Assembly: GCF_900215205.1 (NCBI RefSeq)
Contig: NZ_OBDY01000025.1
Location: 93,786-157,785 of the forward strand
Direction of reading: 5' to 3'
Length of the DNA stretch: 64,000 nt
Source: Paractinoplanes atraurantiacus
Lineage (GTDB): Bacteria > Actinomycetota > Actinomycetes > Mycobacteriales > Micromonosporaceae
This document shows, one piece after another, positions 47,683 to 54,888 of the stretch (position 1 is the first letter of the stretch; each line of letters opens with the position of its first letter). Under the pieces are notes generated by a model. That model had not been told where the DNA came from and ran no database searches. It saw only the letters and a program-made list of their open reading frames with translations. A program made the position numbers and the translations under genes.

Positions 47683-47987
47683 TGCCCCTTGAGATATAAG
47701 GCCTTCGCGTACTGGGCGGCGGCGGCCTCGTTGTACATCGAAGCCTGCCCCATGTAGTACTCCTGGTCGGCCCACGCGGCCTGCGCCTGCGCCGTGCCCT
47801 TCCAGCGGATGCTCGCGTCGACGTCGGACAGCCCCCGCGCCCGGAACTGCTTGCGCATGGCCATCCGCCCCGACCGGAACTTCTCCTGAGCCTCCTCGGC
47901 CAGCCGCATGGCCTCGAACGCCTTCTCGCTCAGCGCCTCGGCCATGGTCCAGGCCGCCTGCTCCGCCGCATTGGTGAAAGTCAGCAC
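47679..47987 (-). CDS. Helical hypothetical protein (102 aa)
   Basis: 102 residues from GTG 47987 (GAGGAGGAA upstream). Alanine-rich and helical throughout, with A-A-W, I-R-W and A-A-W-A-D motifs; no signal peptide. Could be a WXG100-like or toxin-immunity-like helical protein but lacks a clear WxG. Convergent with the preceding gene, sharing CTAA at the stops. The longer frame reaching 48155 enters the repeated element and is not used. Confidence 0.55.
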   Translation of the reverse strand: MLTFTNAAEQAAWTMAEALSEKAFEAMRLAEEAQEKFRSGRMAMRKQFRARGLSDVDASIRWKGTAQAQAAWADQEYYMGQASMYNEAAAAQYAKALYLKGH

Positions 47988-48095
47988 CGCGTTCCTCCTC
48001 GAACCGCTGCCACCGATCTGGACACACTCTCGTCGACCGCGCGGCACCCCATCAAGGCCCGGACCCCAGCCCGAATAAGCGCGAAATGCCCACCC

Positions 48096-48246
48096 CAAAC
48101 CCTCAACCACCCCGCCCGGCGACCGATTCTGAACCTTCGCGGAAAGAGGAATCACGGAGGAGACCCCGGCGGGCAGGGCTGGTGCCCGTCATTCTCAGGG
48201 CCTCCTCACCCCGGTGCCCGCGGCTTCCCCCTGGCCGCGGGCACCG
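48096..48246 (+). repeat. Copy A of a ~150-bp structured duplicate with terminator
   Basis: Shares with copy B, in order: CTCAACC, CGACCGATTCTGAACC, TTCGCGGAAAGAGG, GAGGAG, GGGCAGGGCTGGTGCCCG, CCTCCTCACCCCGGTGCCCG and CCCCCTGGCCGCGGGCACCG. The 3' part is an intrinsic terminator (GGTGCCCGCGGC/GCCGCGGGCACC, 48213-48245, then TTCTTTTC). The middle can fold as GAGGAG/CCTCCTC enclosing CGGGCA/TGCCCG. Confidence 0.85.
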
Positions 48247-48253
48247 TTCTTTT

Positions 48254-48540
48254 CAGAGCGTCCCCACGGCCGCCTGCACCTTCTTCGCCAACGGCGCTCG
48301 ACGTCGCCGGAGACCCGCACTGTCCTTCTCCAAGGCCCTGGATGTACTCGCTGCGCCGACCGCGGTCGACGGAGCCCTGTTCATCCGCTTCGTCGCCGCC
48401 AGGCAGATCACCGGATGCGCGGGAGACATACCCGTTGGGCCGCCCGAGCAGATCGTTCGGATCGGTGTCCTCGGTCTGGGTGACGACGCGGCTGAGCCGG
48501 CGCTGCTCCCGCAGCCGGCCGCGATCAGCAGCGGCCCGTT
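48254..48540 (-). pseudogene. Decayed lipoprotein gene
   Basis: On the reverse strand, pieces of one lipoprotein family appear in different frames: a lipobox L-I-A-A-G-C-G-S-S-A-G; then T-E-D-T-D-P-N-D-L-L-G-R-P-N-G-Y-V-S; then G-S-V-D-R-G-R-R-S-E-Y-I-Q-G-L-G; then V-R-V-S-G-D-V-E; then P-L-A-K-K-V-Q-A-A-V-G-T-L and a stop. Intact actinobacterial lipoproteins carry DPNDLLGRPNGY, an acidic/AEYIQ region and a VLLRVSG stretch in this order. At least three frameshifts or deletions and loss of the signal-peptide start are needed to explain this copy. Confidence 0.65.
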
Positions 48541-48580
48541 CGGCCGCCGGGGCACATCCGGACGGCAAGGAAGCTCCGGG

Positions 48581-48743
48581 CAAACCCTCAACCGGCCCGG
48601 GTCTCGACCGATTCTGAACCTTCGCGGAAAGAGGGATCACCGAGGAGGTCGAGAGGAACCCCCGCACGGGCAGGGCTGGTGCCCGTGATCCTCGAAACCT
48701 CCTCACCCCGGTGCCCGCGGCCTCCCCCTGGCCGCGGGCACCG
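48581..48743 (+). repeat. Copy B of the ~150-bp structured duplicate with terminator
   Basis: Second copy, ~485 bp downstream of copy A and in the same orientation. The long-range stem is stronger here (GAGGAGGT with ACCTCCTC), with an inner ACGGGCA/TGCCCGT hairpin and a GAGGA/TCCTC stem between them. Ends with GGTGCCCGCGGC/GCCGCGGGCACC and CCTTTTGG. Confidence 0.85.
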
Positions 48744-48769
48744 CCTTTTGGGGTGGCAAGGGCTGTACC

Positions 48770-48862
48770 TAGTCGCGAGTCAGCCTGGAACAGATGCGTC
48801 GCGGCGAAGGCATCCCGACCGACGTGGATGGGTTGGCACGAGAACTCGGCATCGACGACTGA
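48770..48862 (+). pseudogene. C-terminal remnant of a small gene
   Basis: Downstream of an in-frame TAG the frame reads S-R-V-S-L-E-Q-M-R-R-G-E-G-I-P-T-D-V-D-G and closes L-A-R-E-L-G-I-D-D-stop (ATG at 48794). The composition is typical of the C-terminus of a small actinobacterial DNA-binding or antitoxin-like protein, with no matching N-terminus upstream. Identity uncertain. Confidence 0.4.
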
Positions 48863-48869
48863 CAGAGAT

Positions 48870-48938
48870 CATGCCGACGACGATGCCGAGCTCAACGCGT
48901 ACTACGAGTTGTATCGCCTGGTCGGGCGCGCGCGTGGG
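48870..48938 (+). pseudogene. Possible second gene fragment
   Basis: The frame A-D-D-D-A-E-L-N-A-Y-Y-E-L-Y-R-L-V-G-R-A-R-G looks like the tail of a small helical protein and then runs antisense into the SnoaL-like gene. Too short to assign. Confidence 0.25.
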
Positions 48939-49361
48939 TTACGGCTCGAGGTCGATGGCGGCTCTCATTTCCGCGTCCATGTGGAAGGGGACCGACTCGT
49001 GTTCGTGGGTTACCAGCCAGCGGCCGTCGATGCGGCGCAGGCCCAAGGTGACGCGGTACCAGAGGGTGAAGGGCTCGGTGCTGCCCTTCGGGGTGGCCGT
49101 CATCGAGTCGATGCTCGTGGCGAAGGCCACGTCGCCGTCGGTGGTGATTTCCAACTGGGTGACCTCGCGGCGGGGTGGGGCCTCGAACGTCGCCAGCCAC
49201 TGCTCGGTCGGTGCCGGGTCGGTCGTGTCGACCCTCGAGCTCAGTGGTGGCGCCAGGCTGAACTCGACCACCTCGGGGGCCGAGTAGGCCAGCATGGCTT
49301 TGACGTCGCCCGACTGGAGCAGGGCGGCTCGGCGCTCGATGACTTCGCGGATCTCTTGCAT
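48939..49361 (-). CDS. SnoaL/DUF4440-like (NTF2-fold) protein
   Basis: 140 residues from ATG 49361, with GAGGAGG upstream. Pattern I-R-E-V-I-E-R-R-A-A-L-L-Q-S-G-D-V-K-A-M-L-A-Y, F-T-L-W-Y-R-V-T-L-G-L-R-R-I-D-G-R-W-L-V-T-H-E-H is typical of the NTF2-fold polyketide-cyclase/ketosteroid-isomerase-like group. Diverges from the YCII and sigma-factor genes, a common association in which these are regulon members. Confidence 0.85.
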   Translation of the reverse strand: MQEIREVIERRAALLQSGDVKAMLAYSAPEVVEFSLAPPLSSRVDTTDPAPTEQWLATFEAPPRREVTQLEITTDGDVAFATSIDSMTATPKGSTEPFTLWYRVTLGLRRIDGRWLVTHEHESVPFHMDAEMRAAIDLEP

Positions 49362-49449
49362 GTCGGCCTCCTCGGTAGATGAAATCTCGTGGGGACGTCG
49401 AAGCCGTGGCGGTGGCTTCGACATCCTGGACGAGAGAAGGAGATGAGCG

Positions 49450-49818
49450 ATGAAATATCTGATCCTGATTCAGTCGAACCCGCGCAGCCTGGCCGTCTGG
49501 GACAAGATGTCCGACGATGACCGGACCGCTTTCGGCAAGGGGCATCTCAGCCTGAACGCGGAGATGCAGGAGGCCGGGGTCCATGTCGCCTCCGAAGGGC
49601 TGGCCGATCCGTCGCTGGCCAAGTGGGTCTCCGTGCGCGGCGGCGAGACGATCGTCTCGGACGGGCCGTACGCCGAGGTCAAGGAGCATCTGGCCGGCTT
49701 TTATCTGATCGATGTGGCCGGCATGGAGGAGGCCACCGCCTGGGCCGCCAAGGTGCCCGACGCCGCCAACACCGAGGTCGAGGTGCGGCCGATCCTCGAC
49801 ATGAGCGAATGGGATTAG
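49450..49818 (+). CDS. YCII-related (DGPF) protein
   Basis: 122 residues from ATG 49450 after GAAGGAG. Starts M-K-Y-L-I-L-I-Q and contains the D-G-P-Y-A-E-V-K-E-H-L-A-G-F-Y motif (DGPF variant) that defines the family. These small proteins are genetically tied to ECF42 sigma factors; here the sigma gene overlaps its 3' end by 10 bp. Confidence 0.93.
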   Translation: MKYLILIQSNPRSLAVWDKMSDDDRTAFGKGHLSLNAEMQEAGVHVASEGLADPSLAKWVSVRGGETIVSDGPYAEVKEHLAGFYLIDVAGMEEATAWAAKVPDAANTEVEVRPILDMSEWD

Positions 49819-50993
49819 AGGGCGTTCTGCGCACTGCCGCGCCTCAGGTGCTGGGCGCGGTGGTGCGGCGCTACGGCGACTTCGACGCTTGTGAGGACGC
49901 CGTGCAGGAGGCTCTTCTCGCCGCGGCGCGGCAATGGCCGGCCGAGGGGGTTCCCGATGACCCTCGGGCCTGGCTCATCCGGGTGGCGTCGCGGCGCCGC
50001 ATCGAGACTTTGCGCAGTGAACAGGCTCGGCGTCGGCGTGAGGCGCTGCCTCCCGATCCCCTTCCGGTGGTACGGGGTGACGACGAGCTCACGCTTCTCC
50101 TGCTCTGCTGCCACCCGGAGCTGACGCCCTCGTCGCAGATCGCGCTCACCCTGCGGGCGGTCGGCGGGCTCACCACGGCCGAGATCGCGCGTGCCCTGCT
50201 GATACCGGAGAGCACGGTCGGTCAGCGGATCAGCCGGGCGAAACGGCGCATCAAACAGACCGGTGCCCGGTTCGTCGGTGGCAGTCCTGACGCCGTACGC
50301 CAAGTGCTGTATCTGATTTTCAACGAGGGGCACACCGCGAGCGCCGGCCCGAGGTTGCAGCGCGTCGAGCTCAGCACCGAGGCGATCCGTCTGACGCGGC
50401 AGCTGCACGCACGGCTGCCGGACGACGGCGAGGTGACCGGTCTGCTCGCGTTGATGCTGCTCACCGACGCCCGCCGGCCGGCCCGGACCCGTGACGACGG
50501 CGCTCTCGTGCCGCTGGCCGAGCAGGATCGCGGGAAGTGGGACCGCGCGGCGATCGGCGAGGGCATCGGCCTGATCACCGCGGCGTTGCGGGAGGCCGCG
50601 GTCGGACCGTTCCAGGTGCAGGCCGCCATCGCCGCCGTCCACGCCGAGGCGGCCCGGGCCGAGGACACCGACTGGCCGCAGATCCTGCAGCTCTACCGCC
50701 TGCTCGACGTGCTGGCGCCCGGCCCCATGGTCACCTTGAACCGGATCGTGGCCTTGGCCGAGGTGGACGGGCCGCTTCTGGCCCTGCGCGCGCTGGCGGA
50801 CGTCTCGCTGGATCATCACCGGGTGGCGGCGGTCCGCGCGCACCTGCTGGAGATGGCCGGTGATCTCGTGGGCGCCGAGGCCGCGTACGGGGAAGCCGCT
50901 CGCCGGACCTTGAGCCTGCCCGAACGGCGCTATCTGGAGTCGCGGGCCTTGCGCTTGCGGATCGACGACCGTGGTGGCGAGGCCCGCATGTGA
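49809..50993 (+). CDS. ECF42-type RNA polymerase sigma factor with C-terminal extension
   Basis: 394 residues from ATG 49809. Sigma-2 (Y-G-D-F-D-A-C-E-D-A-V-Q-E-A) and sigma-4 (L-T-T-A-E-I-A-R-A-L-L-I-P-E-S-T-V-G-Q-R-I-S-R-A-K) are followed by a ~200-residue helical extension including L-I-F-N-E-G-H-T and D-W-P-Q-I-L-Q-L-Y, diagnostic of ECF42. No anti-sigma factor is present, as usual for this group; the extension is thought to control activity. Its last 64 bp overlap the convergent marR gene. Confidence 0.93.
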   Translation: MGLEGVLRTAAPQVLGAVVRRYGDFDACEDAVQEALLAAARQWPAEGVPDDPRAWLIRVASRRRIETLRSEQARRRREALPPDPLPVVRGDDELTLLLLCCHPELTPSSQIALTLRAVGGLTTAEIARALLIPESTVGQRISRAKRRIKQTGARFVGGSPDAVRQVLYLIFNEGHTASAGPRLQRVELSTEAIRLTRQLHARLPDDGEVTGLLALMLLTDARRPARTRDDGALVPLAEQDRGKWDRAAIGEGIGLITAALREAAVGPFQVQAAIAAVHAEAARAEDTDWPQILQLYRLLDVLAPGPMVTLNRIVALAEVDGPLLALRALADVSLDHHRVAAVRAHLLEMAGDLVGAEAAYGEAARRTLSLPERRYLESRALRLRIDDRGGEARM

Positions 50994-51415
50994 TCGCGGA
51001 CGCGGGTCATGATGTCGCCCAGCTCGGCCGTGTCCTGCTCGGTCAGCGGCGAGAACAGCATCCGCGAGACGATCTCCACGTGGCCGGGCAGGACGCGCTG
51101 GACCCGTTCCAGGCCGTCCGGGGTGATCGTGACCAGCGTCGCCCGTTCGTCGTCGGGTGACGGCTCCCGGGTGATGAGCCCGGCCTTCTCCAGCAGCCCG
51201 GCCTGATAGGTGAGCCCGCTGCGGCTGTAGACGACGCCGTCGGCCAGTTCGGTCATCGAGAGCCGGCCGGCGTCGGCGAGCCGGGCCAGCAACTCGAACT
51301 GGATCAGGCTCAGGTCGCCCTCGGCCCGCAGTTGCTGCTCGACGGCGTGCTGGAGCAGGTTGACCGCCTCGCTGAGCGCGAAGTACGTCCCGAGCTGGTG
51401 CGGTGCGAGAGGCAT
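50930..51415 (-). CDS. MarR-family transcriptional regulator
   Basis: 161 residues from ATG 51415. MarR winged helix: F-E-L-L-A-R-L-A-D-A-G-R-L-S-M-T-E-L-A, S-R-S-G-L-T-Y-Q-A-G-L-L-E-K-A-G-L-I and wing S-P-D-D-E-R-A-T-L-V. Overlaps the sigma gene's 3' end on the opposite strand. Ligand unknown. Confidence 0.93.
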   Translation of the reverse strand: MPLAPHQLGTYFALSEAVNLLQHAVEQQLRAEGDLSLIQFELLARLADAGRLSMTELADGVVYSRSGLTYQAGLLEKAGLITREPSPDDERATLVTITPDGLERVQRVLPGHVEIVSRMLFSPLTEQDTAELGDIMTRVRDHMRASPPRSSIRKRKARDSR

Positions 51416-51446
51416 GAAAAGAGGCTACGGCGGTAAGAAGGGCGGG

Positions 51447-51526
51447 GCCCGCCGGCCTTGACGTTATGACGGACGCAACCGGGCCGGCGGGCTCCGCTTT
51501 TACCCGCCCGGGCGTACCGGGCGGGG
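51447..51526. terminator. Pair of GC-rich hairpins upstream of marR and after phrB
   Basis: GCCCGCCGGCC (51447-51457) pairs with GGCCGGCGGGC (51482-51492), followed by TCCGCTTTT; a second hairpin CCCGCCCGG/CCGGGCGGG lies at 51504-51526. The second directly follows the phrB stop on the reverse strand. Confidence 0.6.
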
Positions 51527-51528
51527 GT

Positions 51529-52848
51529 TCACGGCCGTAGCCAGACCGCCTCGTCCCGGTGCGACTCGAGCGGCCCTGGATAGTCGAGGCCGCGGCGCAC
51601 GTCCGCCGGCAGCCGCCACGGCTGGTGGACCGCCACGCCCTCGATTCCCTTGAGCTCCGGTACGTAGCGACGAACGTACACGCCCGACGGGTCGAAACGC
51701 TCCGCTTGGCGGATCGGATTGAAACGCCGGTAGGGCCGGGTGTCGTTGCCGGTGCCCGCCACCCACTGCCAATTGCCCGAATTGTTGGGTACGTCGCCGT
51801 CGAGCAGCCAGCGGAAGAACCACTGCACTCCCGGCCGCCAGTCGATGCCGAGATGTTTGGTCAGGAAGGCCGCGGTGATCAGCCGGGCCCGGTTGTGCAT
51901 CCATCCCTCCGCCTGGAGCTGGCGCATCCCGGCGTCCACGATCGGCACGCCGGTGAGGCCATCCTTCCAGTGCTGGAGGGCGTCCGAATCATCCCGCCAA
52001 GATGAGTCAGCGGCCGGGCGCATCGGTTTCACCGAGATCTGCGGGAAGGCCAGCGCGACCTGGTAGTAGAAGTCGCGCCAGCACAGCTGCCGGACGTACG
52101 GCTCGTTCTCGCGCGCGGCGTTGGCCAGCTCGAGGGGCGACAGACATCCGAAGCGCAGGTACGGGCTGAGCCGGCTCGTCCCGTCGGCCGGCATGTCGTC
52201 GTGCAGGTCGGCGTACGGCTCCAGATGGCGCAACCATGTGGAAAACCGCTTCCGGGCCTCGGTCTCTCCACCCTCGGCGGCGTCCGGCGACTCGCCGTCG
52301 GGCAGCGATGGCAGACGGCCGACCGCAACACCCTGCGGCAGTGTGATTTTTGAAGGCGCCGCCACCTCGTCGCGCCACTGGGCCGCCCGCCAGACGCGGA
52401 AGTACGGGGAGAAGACGCGGTACGACTGGCCGCCGCCGCCCGGGCGCAGCGATCCCGGGTCGACCACGGTCAGGCCGGGGAACAGCCGCAGGGCGATCCG
52501 GTGCCGTTCGCACTCGCGGCGCAGCCGATCCTCGCGCCGCCGGGCGTAGCCGCTGACGTCGGCGGCCATCCCGATGCCCTCGGCGCCGACCGAGCGCGCC
52601 ACCTCGATCGCCTCGGCCACCGGGTCGCCCATCCGGATCACCAGGTCGCCGCCGAGGGCGCGCAGCGTCTTGCGCAGGTCGGCCAGGGCCTGGTGCAGGA
52701 AGCGGGTCCGGTTCGGCGAGAGTTTTCCGAGGGCCGGATCGAGCACGTAGAGCGGCACGACCTGTTCGGCGTTGGCGCACGCGGCGGCGAGGGCGGGGTT
52801 GTCGTGCACCCGCAGGTCGCGGGTGAACAGGACGACGGCTGTGCGCAT
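51529..52848 (-). CDS. phrB: Deoxyribodipyrimidine photolyase
   Basis: 439 residues. N-terminal Rossmann-like antenna domain (T-R-D-L-R-V-H-D-N-P-A-L) and C-terminal FAD domain with W-R-D-F-Y-Y, W-K-D-G-L-T-G-V-P-I-V-D-A-G-M-R-Q-L, E-G-W-M-H-N-R-A-R and N-N-S-G-N-W-Q-W. Repairs UV pyrimidine dimers with blue light. Start ATG 52848 overlaps the crtB stop by one base, putting repair and pigment in one operon. Confidence 0.95.
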   Translation of the reverse strand: MRTAVVLFTRDLRVHDNPALAAACANAEQVVPLYVLDPALGKLSPNRTRFLHQALADLRKTLRALGGDLVIRMGDPVAEAIEVARSVGAEGIGMAADVSGYARRREDRLRRECERHRIALRLFPGLTVVDPGSLRPGGGGQSYRVFSPYFRVWRAAQWRDEVAAPSKITLPQGVAVGRLPSLPDGESPDAAEGGETEARKRFSTWLRHLEPYADLHDDMPADGTSRLSPYLRFGCLSPLELANAARENEPYVRQLCWRDFYYQVALAFPQISVKPMRPAADSSWRDDSDALQHWKDGLTGVPIVDAGMRQLQAEGWMHNRARLITAAFLTKHLGIDWRPGVQWFFRWLLDGDVPNNSGNWQWVAGTGNDTRPYRRFNPIRQAERFDPSGVYVRRYVPELKGIEGVAVHQPWRLPADVRRGLDYPGPLESHRDEAVWLRP

Positions 52849-53735
52849 CAGGCCGCCAGGTGCACGGGGGTGCCGGGGCGGGTGAGCAGGCTCCGCACCG
52901 CGACGGCGGCCCGGCGCCGGTTGGGGACGGTGGCCCGGCCCGAGAAGACGTCGTAGCCGGCCGCCTCGATCTCGTTCAGGATGCCGCCATAGAGGGCGAA
53001 CGCCGTGCGCATGCAGGCCTGCGAGGCCGGTTCCAGCATCGGGATGCCGGGCGCGGCCGCCGCGTAGTGCTCCCGGGCGCGCGCGATCTCGTACTCGATG
53101 AGCGCTCTGATCGCCGGGGTTGACTGGCGTTTTTCCAGCGTGCGGCGGGTGACGCCGAACTCGGAGAGGTGCGACTCGGGCAGATAGACGCGGCCGCGGT
53201 CGAGGTCCTCGGCGACGTCGCGGATGAAGTTGGTCAGCTGGAAGGCGAAGCCGAGCTGGCGGGCCGGCTCGCGGGCGGCGACCGGATCCTTCGATCCGAG
53301 GATCGGCAGCATCATCGTGCCGATCACGGCGGCCGAGCCCTCCATGTAGTCGAGCAGGTCGTCGTAGGTCTCGTACGAGGTGACCGTGAGATCCATCGCC
53401 ATGCAGCGCAGGAACGTCGCGAAGTCGTCGACGTCGAGATCGAAGACGGCGATGGTGTGCAGCACGGCGGGCAGCAGGGGGTCGTCGACCTGCTCACCGC
53501 GCAGGCCGGCCACGAACAGATCGGACCATTCGGTCAGCAGGGCGGCCCGCTCGACCGGCGGCAGGTCCTCGGTGCGGTCGACGATCTCGTCCGCGTACCG
53601 GGTGAAGCCGTAGAGGGCGTGCACGTGGCGCCGCTTCCATGAGGGGAGGAGCTGGGTCGCCAGGTAGTAGGTGCGGCCGTGCCTTTTGTGTAGTTCGCGG
53701 CATCGCTCATACGACGCAGCCAGATCAAGATCCAC
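52848..53735 (-). CDS. crtB: Phytoene synthase
   Basis: 295 residues from GTG 53735 (AGGAG upstream). Squalene/phytoene synthase family: first Asp-rich motif Y-A-D-E-I-V-D and second F-I-R-D-V-A-E-D-L-D-R-G-R-V-Y-L-P. Joins two GGPP to make phytoene. Divergent from crtE with 64 bp between starts. Confidence 0.95.
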   Translation of the reverse strand: MDLDLAASYERCRELHKRHGRTYYLATQLLPSWKRRHVHALYGFTRYADEIVDRTEDLPPVERAALLTEWSDLFVAGLRGEQVDDPLLPAVLHTIAVFDLDVDDFATFLRCMAMDLTVTSYETYDDLLDYMEGSAAVIGTMMLPILGSKDPVAAREPARQLGFAFQLTNFIRDVAEDLDRGRVYLPESHLSEFGVTRRTLEKRQSTPAIRALIEYEIARAREHYAAAAPGIPMLEPASQACMRTAFALYGGILNEIEAAGYDVFSGRATVPNRRRAAVAVRSLLTRPGTPVHLAA

Positions 53736-53750
53736 GTTTTCTCCTACTAA

Positions 53751-53771
53751 ATCGACGCACGAATCGACGCA
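53751..53771. repeat. Direct repeat in the crtB/crtE divergent promoter
   Basis: ATCGACGCA occurs twice (53751-53759, 53763-53771) at a 12-bp period, inside the 64-bp gap. A candidate binding site for the MerR-type regulator encoded at the end of the cluster. Confidence 0.45.
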
Positions 53772-53786
53772 ACCCTGAGGCTAGGG

Positions 53787-53792
53787 TACGGT
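53787..53792 (+). promoter_or_regulatory. -10 element for leaderless crtE
   Basis: TACGGT is 7 nt before the crtE GTG. An overlapping TAGGGT (53782-53787) is one turn-fraction upstream; either could serve. The -35 region overlaps the ATCGACGCA repeats. Confidence 0.5.
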
Positions 53793-53799
53793 AAATCTC

Positions 53800-54888
53800 G
53801 TGGCCAACGACACGCTCGAGGGAAACAGGCACCGCGGGATACCCCGCCAGGGCGCCACCCCCCACTCGCTCATCCACGCGATTCAGGGCACGCTGGCCGA
53901 TTTTCTGGCCGCGCAGACCGCCTCGCTCGACTCGATCGACCCGGAGCTCGGCGGCTTCGCCCGCACGGCTCGCGACCTGGTGCTCGCCGGCGGCAAGCGG
54001 CTGCGCCCGGTCTTCGCCTACTGGGGCTGGCGCGGCGCCGTCGGAGAGGACGAGCCGATCGAGCCCGTGCTCCCGGCGTTCGCGGCGCTCGAGCTCATGC
54101 ACACGTTCGCGCTGGTGCACGACGACGTGATGGACGAGTCGGACACCCGGCGCGGCCACCCGACCGCGCACCGCATCTTCGGCCGCCGCAACGGGGAGCG
54201 CTTCGGTTCCTCCGCCGCGATCCTGGTCGGCGACCTCTGCCTGGTCTGGGCCGACCAACTGCTGGCCCGGGCCCGGGCGCCGCAGGGTGTCCGGTCCGTC
54301 TACGACCGGATGCGCGTCGAAGCGATCGCCGGGCAATACCTCGACGTCCTCGGCGAGGCCGAGCCGGAGTCGTGGTCGGTCGAGCGCGCGCTGCTCGTGG
54401 CCCGGCACAAGACCGCCAGCTACACGATTCAGCGGCCCCTGCAATTCGGCCTCGCTCTCTCCGGGCTCGCCCACCCCGAGATCGATCTCGCATATGGACA
54501 GTACGGACTCGCCGTCGGTGAGGCGTTCCAGCTGCGCGACGACCTGCTCGGTGTCTACGGCGACCCCTCGGTCACCGGCAAGCCCGCCGGTGACGATCTG
54601 CGGTCGGGCAAGCCGACAGCCCTGCTGATGCTGGCCCGCCGCCTCGCCTCTCCCGCACAGCGAGAGGCCCTCGACACCGCCGGAGCCGTCAACCCCGCCG
54701 ACGGCTCCGGCGGCCTACTTGAAAAGGCCCAAGTGATAACCGACACCGGCGCCCCGGCCCGTCTCGAGGCGATGATCCAGGAACGGGTGGCCGACGGCAT
54801 CGCCGCGCTGGCCGGCGCTCCCCTGCACGAGGACGCGCGTGCCGCCCTCATCGAGCTTGCGGTGCGGGCTACGCACCGACCGGCATGA
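53800..54888 (+). CDS. crtE: Geranylgeranyl diphosphate synthase (polyprenyl synthetase)
   Basis: 362 residues from GTG 53800. First Asp-rich motif L-V-H-D-D-V-M-D-E-S-D with R-R-G, G-G-K-R-L-R-P upstream, and second D-D-L-L-G-V-Y-G-D. Makes the C20 precursor for carotenoids. Product length is inferred from gene context. Confidence 0.94.
   Translation: MANDTLEGNRHRGIPRQGATPHSLIHAIQGTLADFLAAQTASLDSIDPELGGFARTARDLVLAGGKRLRPVFAYWGWRGAVGEDEPIEPVLPAFAALELMHTFALVHDDVMDESDTRRGHPTAHRIFGRRNGERFGSSAAILVGDLCLVWADQLLARARAPQGVRSVYDRMRVEAIAGQYLDVLGEAEPESWSVERALLVARHKTASYTIQRPLQFGLALSGLAHPEIDLAYGQYGLAVGEAFQLRDDLLGVYGDPSVTGKPAGDDLRSGKPTALLMLARRLASPAQREALDTAGAVNPADGSGGLLEKAQVITDTGAPARLEAMIQERVADGIAALAGAPLHEDARAALIELAVRATHRPA

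Noticed and set aside
48086..48688. 200-codon forward frame across the duplicated element
   Set aside because: Runs through both repeat copies and two terminators; the reverse strand shows lipoprotein fragments instead.
48206..48706. 166-codon reverse frame treated as an intact gene
   Set aside because: It joins unrelated frames: the lipobox and the DPNDLLGRPNGY segment lie in different frames, so it is a decayed gene.
48096..48743. Insertion sequence
   Set aside because: No transposase frame, no terminal inverted repeats; copies are direct and include terminators.
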